From SOKP01 sp048887165 (GTDB lineage Archaea > Asgardarchaeota > Lokiarchaeia > Sigyniarchaeales > SOKP01), in NCBI GenBank assembly GCA_048887165.1, contig JBHLJZ010000172.1, positions 1 through 5,445 of the forward strand: 5,445 nucleotides of DNA. The letters are read 5' to 3'. A program made the position numbers and the translations under genes. The notes under the pieces were generated by a model that was not told where the DNA came from, did not search any database, and saw nothing but the letters and a program-made list of their open reading frames with translations. Below, one piece after another: positions 1 to 5,026 of the stretch. Numbering within the stretch: the stretch's first letter is position 1; the number at the start of each line of letters is the position of its first letter.

Positions 1-38
1 CAATCTATGATTATTTTGATTTTTTTTAGAGTTTTTCA

Positions 39-61
39 ATATAGAATATATAATTCTATAT
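39..61. repeat. Perfect 9-bp inverted repeat, 5-nt spacer
   Basis: The arms ATATAGAAT (39-47) and ATTCTATAT (53-61) are exact reverse complements around ATATA. It could be a hairpin ending an upstream transcript or a dimeric protein site. It lies far from the next gene (529), so a role in feo control is not implied. Chance is possible in such AT-rich DNA, although nine perfect pairs including a G-C pair is more than most repeats here. Confidence 0.4.
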
Positions 62-390
62 AATTTCAATTGATAATTTAATTTTATTTATTGTGTATTA
101 ATCAATAAATAAGCAGTTTTTCTATTTGGAAATTCTGGAGTGAATTTAATTATAAATTTTCAACTTCGGACAGTAATTTATAGTTTATAAGAAAATCAAA
201 TTAAATTGATCACAAAAATTTTGAATTATATTATTATTAGTTATAATTTCGTATTTTTTTATTATTTTAGATTTTAAGGAGTCTTAAATTTTAATAAATA
301 AAAACTAATTATCCAGAATAAATTTGGGGATAATAATAATATTAAAATATTTGATCTAAATCAATATTTAGAGCCTTTTAAATATATATA

Positions 391-421
391 GCTTTTTAGT
401 AAATAGAAAATAAACTAAAGC
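391..421. repeat. Imperfect inverted repeat upstream of feo promoter
   Basis: GCTTTTTAGT (391-400) faces ACTAAAGC (414-421). The arms pair as GCTT and TAGT against ACTA and AAGC, with a two-base TT bulge and a 13-nt spacer. It ends at the candidate operator and lies about 17 bp upstream of the TATA element, where an archaeal activator or repressor could bind. There is no family-specific signature. Confidence 0.3.
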
Positions 422-434
422 TAGTTAAACCTAA
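421..434. promoter_or_regulatory. Candidate iron-repressor (DtxR/IdeR-type) box
   Basis: CTAGTTAAACCTAA agrees at 10 of 14 positions with TTAGGTTAGCCTAA, the core operator recognised by DtxR-family metal repressors. The right half-site CCTAA is exact and the left half is degenerate. It abuts the TATA element, over the expected BRE position, where a bound repressor would block TBP/TFB. Iron-dependent repression of feoAB is typical of the pathway. The match is weak for AT-rich DNA, so this is a hypothesis. Confidence 0.25.
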
Positions 435-435
435 A

Positions 436-447
436 TATTTATAAAAT
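436..447 (+). promoter_or_regulatory. Candidate TATA box of the feoAB operon
   Basis: TATTTATAAAAT is a good match to an archaeal TATA box (core TTTATAAA, 438-445). Initiation about 25 bp downstream would fall near 468-472 and leave a 5' leader of roughly 60 nt that contains the GAGGT at 494-498. Other TATA-like strings occur in this AT-rich region (for example 186-191), so the choice rests on position relative to feoA and is not certain. Confidence 0.45.
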
Positions 448-493
448 TTAAATCACTATATTAAATTGACTTATTAAAGCATAGAATCTTAAA

Positions 494-515
494 GAGGTAA
501 ATAAAAAGATTTTAT
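494..515 (+). promoter_or_regulatory. Distant Shine-Dalgarno and A/T hairpin in feoA leader
   Basis: GAGGT (494-498) is the only good Shine-Dalgarno match before feoA, but it lies 30 nt from the GTG start, too far for normal use. Between them ATAAAA (501-506) and TTTTAT (510-515) form a perfect six-pair stem with an AGA loop. Folding it would cut the effective spacing to about 15 nt. No other ATG, GTG or TTG start in the FeoA frame follows the GAGGT: that frame opens at 505, after a TAA, and GTG 529 is its first such codon. Confidence 0.3.
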
Positions 516-528
516 AAGATTTAATGAA

Positions 529-765
529 GTGAGCTGTATTTTAAAGCGCTTAACCGAATGCAGAGAAGGAAAAGATTATATTATATTTAATGTTAATGCT
601 GGTTTTAGAGCTAAAAGTAGATTGGCTAATTTAGGAATTATTCCTGGAGAAAAGATTATTAAAAATAGATCTGCTCCATTTAGAGGACCTATAGAAGTGA
701 TTATAAAAGGCTCAAAATTAGTTATTGGAAGAGGTTTAGCTACAAAAATTATCGTAAGAGAATAA
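529..765 (+). CDS. feoA: FeoA family protein, ferrous iron transport accessory
   Basis: This is a 78-residue cytosolic protein, the normal length for stand-alone FeoA, a small SH3-like fold that supports Fe2+ uptake by FeoB, probably by contacting it. Family positions visible are the RLxxLGIxPG stretch at residues 31-40, PFxGPIEV at 50-57, the G61xxLxIG segment and the closing GRGLATKI at 68-74. Translation must start at GTG 529: an in-frame stop lies at 502-504, and the family's first helix (LxxLxxCxxG) begins a few residues later. An out-of-frame ATG at 524 reads only two codons before a TGA overlapping the GTG. The gene is followed after 34 nt by feoB on the same strand, the standard operon order. 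Residues C3 and C11 are not family hallmarks. The family call is firm; the exact initiation mode is uncertain because no close ribosome binding site is seen. Confidence 0.95.
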   Translation: MSCILKRLTECREGKDYIIFNVNAGFRAKSRLANLGIIPGEKIIKNRSAPFRGPIEVIIKGSKLVIGRGLATKIIVRE

Positions 766-799
766 AATTATCATTAAATTTTTAATTAGAAGATGTAGT

Positions 800-2944
800 T
801 TGAAGAAACTTAGAAATAAGCAAAAATATAAGAAAAGTTTAGAGAAAAAAAGTGAAGAGAAAAAAGAAGTCATAAATATCGCACTAGCAGGTAATGCAAA
901 TGTAGGTAAATCAGTAATATTTAATCAACTTACAGGTCTTTCTCAGACAATTGGAAACTGGCCTGGGAAGACTGTCGAAAGAATGGAAGGTAATCTTGAA
1001 TTTTTAGGATATCGGTTTAACATAATTGATTTACCAGGGATTTATTCATTATCAACTTATACTTTAGAAGAAATCGTTAGTAGGGAATATATCGTATCAG
1101 AAGACGTAGATGTTATTATCAATGTTATCGATGCCACAAATCTCGAACGGAACTTATTTCTTACTTTCCAATTACTTGAACTAAGGGTTCCTATAATACT
1201 AGCAATTAATCAAATGGATATCTTAAAAAAAAGGAATATTGATATAGACTTTGAAAAGTTTGAAAATATTTTAAAATTACCAGTTATCCCTGTTATTGCT
1301 GTTCATGGAAAAGGTGTCCATCAATTACTTGAAGAAGCGATAGAATTAGCTGTTTATCATCATGTTCATAAACATTATGTAGAGGATGGAAAAATAATTC
1401 ATGAAGAATTGACTCACTCAATAGAGATATCGATACAAAATCAAATTTCAATAAAAAAATCTTTCCAATTTCCTGATTTGGGTTCAATTTTATCTTTTGG
1501 AAAAGAAGTGGAAAGTAAGATAAATGCTCTAAGAATAGAAATTAAAAGACTTAAAGAATATTTTACTCAATTTAATTATCCTAGTCGTTTTGTCGCTATA
1601 AAATTATTAGAAAATGACGAGGAAGTTGTAAAATTTTTCAAAAAAAATGGAAAATCAAAAAATATTCTTCTATTAGCTGAAAATTTCCGTAAAGAATTAG
1701 AGTTATATCATGGTGAAGATATCACTACAATAATCTCTTCTGAAATTTATAATAATATTAGAACGATAATCGAAGAAGTTGTAATTATTAAAACGGAAGG
1801 AGCCCGAAAAGTCTCATTAGCAGAAAAGCTCGATCATATAACTACTCACTCGTTCTTTGGATACTTTGTACTTATATTAGTTCTTTTTGCTACCTATTAT
1901 TTCACATTCACGATAGGAGGTTTTTTTGGTGAAATTATTGATAGTATATTTAATAATTGGAGTGATATTATCTATGATACTTATGTTGGTAGTGATTTTT
2001 TTGTCCTTATTTTATGGAATGGCGCTATGGGGGGATTATTTGGTGCAATAGGGGGTGTTTTAGTATATGTTATACCCTTCTTCTTAATAGTTGAAATTTT
2101 ACAAGATTCTGGCTATTTGCCGAGAGCTGCATTTCTTATGGATAAATTTATGCATTTTTTAGGAGTTCATGGTAAAACAATAATTCCAATGATTCTAGGT
2201 TTTGGATGTAATGTTCCTGCATGTACAGGATGTAGAATTATGGAAACTAATCGAGAGAAAAAAATATCTATAGCTTTGACTTCCTTAATCCCTTGTGCCG
2301 CGGTTATGATTGTGGCTTTAGGATTGGTTGGGAGGTATTTAGGACTTGGTTGGGTTCTAATTTTATTTATAATTAATTTTTCAGTAATAATAATTATTGG
2401 GAGAATATTGAATAAAATATTACCGGGGGAATGTACTGAATTGATAATGGAAATGCATGAATATCGAGTTCCAAATTACAATGTCATAATTAAACAGACA
2501 TGGGTACGAACTAAAGAGTTTATTTATAAATCTATGCCGATTATAATTGTAATTGGGATTATAATGGAAATTTTATTTATTTTTCGGTTATTGGATCCTA
2601 TTAATTTTGTTGTAGCACCAATTACAGTATTTTGGTTGGGATTACCATTTATTACAGGAATATTTTTGATTTATGGTATTTTAAGAAAAGAATTAACTTT
2701 AATCCTACTTCAACTTCTTGCAAATTCAATGGGCCTAACAATTTTACAATTAATGTCTCCTATTCAGATGATTGTCTTTAGTTTAGTAACTATGCTTTAT
2801 ATTCCTTGTTTTGCTACAATAATAATTATAGCTCGAGAAACAAATTGGAAATTTGCATTTCAGATTTCAATTTTAGAAATAGCTTTAGCTTTAGCAATTG
2901 GAGGTATAATTAACTGGGGTTATCTCATTTTTTCAAGTTTATAA
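800..2944 (+). CDS. feoB: FeoB, Fe2+ transporter with N-terminal G domain
   Basis: This 714-residue polytopic membrane protein imports ferrous iron. The cytosolic G domain shows G1 GNANVGKS (31-38), the G2 Thr in GKTVE (56-60), G3 DLPG (77-80), G4 NQMD (137-140) and a degenerate G5 near AVHGKG (167-172). A helical segment with a likely coiled coil at about 231-257 leads to the membrane part, which starts near 352. Roughly eight hydrophobic spans follow, with the hallmark core GFGCNVPA (467-474), IPC (497-499), the ILRKEL motif (627-632) and LYIPCFAT (667-673). About 350 residues precede the first span, longer than the roughly 270 of E. coli FeoB. Notable features are a His cluster at 187-206 and extra Cys at 475 and 478. 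The start is TTG 800, since no in-frame ATG precedes G1; AGAAGATG just upstream is a poor Shine-Dalgarno match. It is co-transcribed with feoA by spacing. Confidence 0.97.
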   Translation: MKKLRNKQKYKKSLEKKSEEKKEVINIALAGNANVGKSVIFNQLTGLSQTIGNWPGKTVERMEGNLEFLGYRFNIIDLPGIYSLSTYTLEEIVSREYIVSEDVDVIINVIDATNLERNLFLTFQLLELRVPIILAINQMDILKKRNIDIDFEKFENILKLPVIPVIAVHGKGVHQLLEEAIELAVYHHVHKHYVEDGKIIHEELTHSIEISIQNQISIKKSFQFPDLGSILSFGKEVESKINALRIEIKRLKEYFTQFNYPSRFVAIKLLENDEEVVKFFKKNGKSKNILLLAENFRKELELYHGEDITTIISSEIYNNIRTIIEEVVIIKTEGARKVSLAEKLDHITTHSFFGYFVLILVLFATYYFTFTIGGFFGEIIDSIFNNWSDIIYDTYVGSDFFVLILWNGAMGGLFGAIGGVLVYVIPFFLIVEILQDSGYLPRAAFLMDKFMHFLGVHGKTIIPMILGFGCNVPACTGCRIMETNREKKISIALTSLIPCAAVMIVALGLVGRYLGLGWVLILFIINFSVIIIIGRILNKILPGECTELIMEMHEYRVPNYNVIIKQTWVRTKEFIYKSMPIIIVIGIIMEILFIFRLLDPINFVVAPITVFWLGLPFITGIFLIYGILRKELTLILLQLLANSMGLTILQLMSPIQMIVFSLVTMLYIPCFATIIIIARETNWKFAFQISILEIALALAIGGIINWGYLIFSSL

Positions 2945-2970
2945 CTTTTATAATTATTTTGTTATTTTAT
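2941..2970 (+). terminator. T-rich terminator-like tract after feoB
   Basis: Starting in the feoB stop codon, ATAAC (2941-2945) can pair with GTTAT (2961-2965), and several T-runs of four lie in and after the loop. Archaeal transcription often stops at T-rich tracts without a strong hairpin. The 116-nt gap and a separate TATA candidate before the next gene agree with an operon end here. GTTATT (2961-2966) can alternatively pair with AATAAC (2995-3000). Confidence 0.35.
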
Positions 2971-3013
2971 GTGAGTTTAAATCGCCTCTTTAATAATAAC
3001 CTCAATTAAATAT

Positions 3014-3030
3014 TTGAAATCTATAATATT
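3014..3030 (+). promoter_or_regulatory. Candidate promoter of the GTPase gene
   Basis: TATAATATT (3022-3030) follows TTGAAAT (3014-3020), which resembles a purine-rich BRE. Initiation about 25 bp downstream would fall near 3050-3053, giving a leader of only about 10 nt. This fits the lack of any clear Shine-Dalgarno sequence before ATG 3061: near-leaderless messages are common in archaea. The assignment rests on spacing and composition only. Confidence 0.45.
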
Positions 3031-3060
3031 ATTCGTAGATATAAATTTCAGAAGAATATA

Positions 3061-4161
3061 ATGATAAATTTAGAAACGATACCCGCTACTATCTATATCG
3101 ATTTGGAAGATAATGGAAAACCCCAATCCCTTTTTTGGTATCCTTTTAATTTACCAGAAAGAGTTAGAAATATTATTGAAATTAAAACAAAGTCAATTAT
3201 TTCAGGAGATAATACCTTTATTCCAGAAGTATTGTTAATTTTTCCTATTTTTGAATTAAAAATAAAAATTCTAATCAAATATTTTGAAAAAGCACTCACT
3301 GCTCAAAAACAGAACTCATCAAAAGCAGCAATTATTTTCATATTTCAAGAGCATGATGACTTTCTTTTTTACAGGTATTTGAGTTATATTGACTCATATT
3401 TTGAGAAGCGAATTAAAAGAATTATTAAACTACAGAATTTAAATTCCGAAAATAGGGTAATTTTTGATGAAGTTATCAATCTTCATAATGATATACAAAC
3501 TACCATAAAGTATTTGAGATCTAAAAGCAAATACATTCCCCAATTAGAAACTACTCCAGAAACTAAAATTGAATTAGAAAAACCAGTAAGATATAAATAT
3601 AAGATCGTAGTTCTGGGAGATCCTTCTGTCGGAAAAACTTCGACGATTCTAAGATTCACGGATAATATCTTTTTAAGAGCTTATGTACCTACAATGGGAT
3701 TAAATATCACGCAGAAAAGGTTCTATATCAATGAAATTCCCATGGAATTGGTTTTATGGGACATTGGAGGTCAGACTAAATTTGAAACAATTCGAAGACA
3801 ATTCTACGAAGGAGCTAATGCTTTTATACTTGTTTTTGATATAAGTAGTCCTAAATCTTTTGCAAATGTTTCAAATTGGTATAATGATATAAATAATTAT
3901 TTCTCTGAAAAAATTAAAATTAAAGGCTATTTAGCAGGAAATAAAGTTGATTTGGTAAGTAAAAGAATTGTAAGTCAGTTGGATGGTATCAGACTTGCAA
4001 GAGCTCTAAATCTTGAGTATTTTGAGATTTCTGCCTTAACGGGTGAAAAGATAAAAGAATTTTTCAATCAAGTCTCAAAAGTTCTCATTGATAAGGAATT
4101 GGAAAAACATACAACTGAAAAGAAACACAACTTTTTTTTTGATGATCAAAATTTATCATAA
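3061..4161 (+). CDS. Ras/Rab/Arf-like small GTPase with extra N-terminal domain
   Basis: The protein has 366 residues in two parts. Residues 178-345 are a complete Ras-superfamily domain: G1 GDPSVGKT (186-193), G2 Thr211 in PTMG, G3 DIGGQ (234-238) with the catalytic-type Gln238, G4 NKVD (294-297) and G5 SAL (324-326), so it should bind and hydrolyse GTP. G1, G4 and G5 are Rab/Ras-like while WDIGGQ is closer to Arf. Residues 1-157 form an alpha/beta domain that I do not recognise: strands near 9-18, 22-28, 56-63 and 89-96, helices near 32-47, 65-82, 99-125 and 130-157. A longin- or roadblock-like fold is possible but not shown. A polar linker spans 158-176. There is no C-terminal prenylation Cys, no N-terminal Gly for myristoylation and no membrane span, so membrane contact would need a partner. 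The substrate pathway is unknown; Asgard archaea carry many such GTPases, thought to act in membrane or cytoskeletal regulation. Confidence 0.9.
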   Translation: MINLETIPATIYIDLEDNGKPQSLFWYPFNLPERVRNIIEIKTKSIISGDNTFIPEVLLIFPIFELKIKILIKYFEKALTAQKQNSSKAAIIFIFQEHDDFLFYRYLSYIDSYFEKRIKRIIKLQNLNSENRVIFDEVINLHNDIQTTIKYLRSKSKYIPQLETTPETKIELEKPVRYKYKIVVLGDPSVGKTSTILRFTDNIFLRAYVPTMGLNITQKRFYINEIPMELVLWDIGGQTKFETIRRQFYEGANAFILVFDISSPKSFANVSNWYNDINNYFSEKIKIKGYLAGNKVDLVSKRIVSQLDGIRLARALNLEYFEISALTGEKIKEFFNQVSKVLIDKELEKHTTEKKHNFFFDDQNLS

Positions 4162-4184
4162 ATTTTCTTCAAAGTTACGAAAAA

Positions 4185-4216
4185 CCAAATTTTTTGTTAA
4201 TCATTTTTCTTTTTGG
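4185..4216 (+). terminator. T-rich terminator-like tract after GTPase gene
   Basis: Runs of T at 4190-4195, 4204-4208 and 4210-4214 lie 30-55 nt after the stop codon, flanked by an inverted pair CCAAA (4185-4189) and TTTGG (4212-4216). Consecutive T-runs are the usual archaeal termination signal. The long non-coding stretch that follows supports an end of transcription here. Confidence 0.45.
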
Positions 4217-4280
4217 AAAATAGGTTGAAAAATGAACACAATTTAAGGATTCAAATATTATATCTACCAATTTTTCTCTT

Positions 4281-4512
4281 TAGGATCAAATTTTAATTTG
4301 TGATCATTTCATTAATACAATTGTTTGATTTCGAATATTTTTATAATTGATTTTTTTAAATTTGTCAGTTTTGCAACTTCATGTTTTATTTTTCATTAAT
4401 GATATATAATCTTGATCATTGAATTTTGGATCACTATCCGATTATTGGATTATGATCTTTTGCAGTATCGGTTTTCGAATTTTCGATCGAAAGGGTTTAA
4501 GAAGGTGATCGA
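4281..4512. repeat. Cluster of GATC sites and short palindromes
   Basis: GATC occurs at 4284, 4302, 4414, 4429, 4454, 4485 and 4507, seven times in about 230 bp, against about ten in the other 5.2 kb by eye. Palindromes include TGATCA (4301-4306 and 4413-4418), TTTCGATCGAAA (4481-4492) and TTCGAA (4330-4335 and 4474-4479, both inside TTTCGAAT). Direct repeat TTTCATTAAT occurs at 4307-4316 and 4391-4400. The region is non-coding. It could be a protein-binding or methylation-controlled element, but no known class is recognised. Confidence 0.5.
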
Positions 4513-4530
4513 ATATATTGAAAATGACGA

Positions 4531-4542
4531 ATATTTAAATAT
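4531..4542 (+). promoter_or_regulatory. Candidate TATA box of the cysteine-rich operon
   Basis: ATATTTAAATAT is a symmetric TATA-like element preceded by the purine-rich GAAAATGACGA. Initiation about 25 bp downstream would lie near 4560-4565 and give a leader of about 50 nt that begins at the hairpin 4565-4580. Other A/T strings, such as 4585-4602, could serve instead. Confidence 0.35.
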
Positions 4543-4564
4543 GAAATTAACTAAAATAATAATA

Positions 4565-4580
4565 GTGATAAAAAAATCAC
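4565..4580 (+). promoter_or_regulatory. Small hairpin near predicted 5' end of Cys operon mRNA
   Basis: GTGAT (4565-4569) and ATCAC (4576-4580) are exact reverse complements around six A's. The position at the predicted message start suggests either a 5' structure or an operator just downstream of initiation. Five pairs is a weak stem and chance cannot be excluded. Confidence 0.25.
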
Positions 4581-4613
4581 AATTAAAAAAATAAAATAAA
4601 AAGTGAAGTAAAA

Positions 4614-4814
4614 ATGTGTAATAGCTGCAATTGTGATAGTTTTGATAGATGTTCAATAGTTGGATATAGTAATTCTCCAGGATTTTGTTGTTCAATGTGT
4701 GTTGGGTATAATGAAGAGTTAACCTGTCTTAAGGCAAAATTCACCATGAAAGATATAATTCCTGAAAAGGTTATTAAATCTGCAGAAAAATCATTAATAA
4801 TTCCAAATGAATAA
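4614..4814 (+). CDS. Eight-cysteine small protein, copy 1
   Basis: This 66-residue protein belongs to a family I cannot name. Residues 1-39 carry eight Cys at 2, 5, 7, 13, 25, 26, 29 and 38, spaced C-x2-C-x-C-x5-C-x11-CC-x2-C-x8-C, with invariant CSI-x-GY (13-18), GFCCS (23-27) and a Y-x-E pair (32, 34). The remaining 27 residues are a Lys/Glu/Ile-rich, probably helical tail without Cys. CxC, CC and CxxC spacings are typical of metal-thiolate sites, and eight Cys could hold two four-thiolate metals or an iron-sulfur cluster; this is inference. There is no signal peptide or membrane span, so it is probably cytosolic. ATG 4614 is chosen because both paralogues also begin Met-Cys-Asn; AAGTGAAG upstream is a partial ribosome binding site. 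It is first of three tandem genes and closest to copy 3 within the Cys domain (about 28 of 38 residues). Confidence 0.85.
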   Translation: MCNSCNCDSFDRCSIVGYSNSPGFCCSMCVGYNEELTCLKAKFTMKDIIPEKVIKSAEKSLIIPNE

Positions 4815-4825
4815 GGTGATAATTC

Positions 4826-5026
4826 ATGTGTAATTTATGCATTTGCGAAAGGATAAATAATTGCTCAATAATGGGATATGCTAATTCTTTAGGATTCTGT
4901 TGTTCTGAATGCGTTAATTACGATGAGATGCATGCGTGTTTAAAAGAAAAGTATAGTGTAAGGCAGATTGAACCTAAAATTATAGAACTTCATCAAAAGT
5001 GGGAGGTATTAGGTAACGATGTGTAA
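4826..5026 (+). CDS. Eight-cysteine small protein, copy 2
   Basis: This 66-residue paralogue of the preceding gene has all eight Cys at identical positions (2, 5, 7, 13, 25, 26, 29, 38) and the same CSI-x-GY and GFCCS motifs. Other positions have diverged: about 23 of the first 39 residues match copy 1, and the acidic/aromatic stretch after C7 is replaced by ERINN. His36 and Met35 lie beside the last Cys. The Cys-free tail (40-66) resembles copy 1 only in length and charge. It starts 11 nt after copy 1, and GGTGAT (4815-4820), beginning one base after the copy 1 stop codon, is a good Shine-Dalgarno six bases before ATG 4826, so the two are surely co-transcribed. Conservation of every Cys despite divergence elsewhere points to selection on the metal- or thiol-binding scaffold. 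Its distinct function is unknown. Confidence 0.85.
   Translation: MCNLCICERINNCSIMGYANSLGFCCSECVNYDEMHACLKEKYSVRQIEPKIIELHQKWEVLGNDV

Larger units (their letters stand above)
1..528. other. AT-rich non-coding region upstream of feoA
   Basis: No open reading frame on either strand looks like a gene; stops are dense in all frames. The stretch holds several short inverted repeats, at 39-61, 273-288, 308-334, 355-372 and 391-421, and ends in the candidate promoter of the feo operon. I see no tRNA, rRNA or recognisable riboswitch class. Very low GC content makes short A/T hairpins likely by chance, so most of these repeats need not be functional. Confidence 0.75.
4162..4613. other. Spacer between GTPase gene and cysteine-rich cluster
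   Basis: About 450 nt without a gene I can support. The first part carries T-runs that probably end the GTPase transcript. The middle (4284-4510) holds seven GATC sites and several other short palindromes. The last part carries a candidate promoter and a small hairpin. A TTG-initiated frame of 60 codons (4412-4594) crosses it but has no recognisable domain, no ribosome binding site and arginine codons (CGA, CGG) unlike the AGA-rich neighbours. It is left out as a gene. Confidence 0.7.

Noticed and set aside
140..190. A 16-codon GTG frame in the upstream region
   Set aside because: It is too short, has no convincing ribosome binding site, and no similarity was recognised.
273..288. Hairpin TTTAAG/CTTAAA with GGAG in and beside its loop, as a sequestered ribosome binding site
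   Set aside because: No start codon follows within usable distance, so there is nothing for it to control.
1293..1487. Minus-strand frame inside feoB
   Set aside because: It is wholly antisense to conserved feoB coding sequence, with no domain or ribosome binding site.
3093..3299. Minus-strand frame inside the GTPase gene
   Set aside because: It is antisense to the N-terminal domain, with no family features.
4412..4594. A 60-codon + strand frame starting at TTG in the spacer before the Cys genes
   Set aside because: It has no ribosome binding site, no recognisable domain, a start that is only TTG, and CGA/CGG codons unlike its neighbours. It runs into the probable promoter and leader of the Cys operon. 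A decayed gene relic cannot be excluded.
4450..4695. An 81-codon minus-strand frame
   Set aside because: It overlaps the well-supported first Cys gene antisense, is a Phe/Tyr/Ile/Asn-rich product typical of AT-rich antisense translation, and has no domain.
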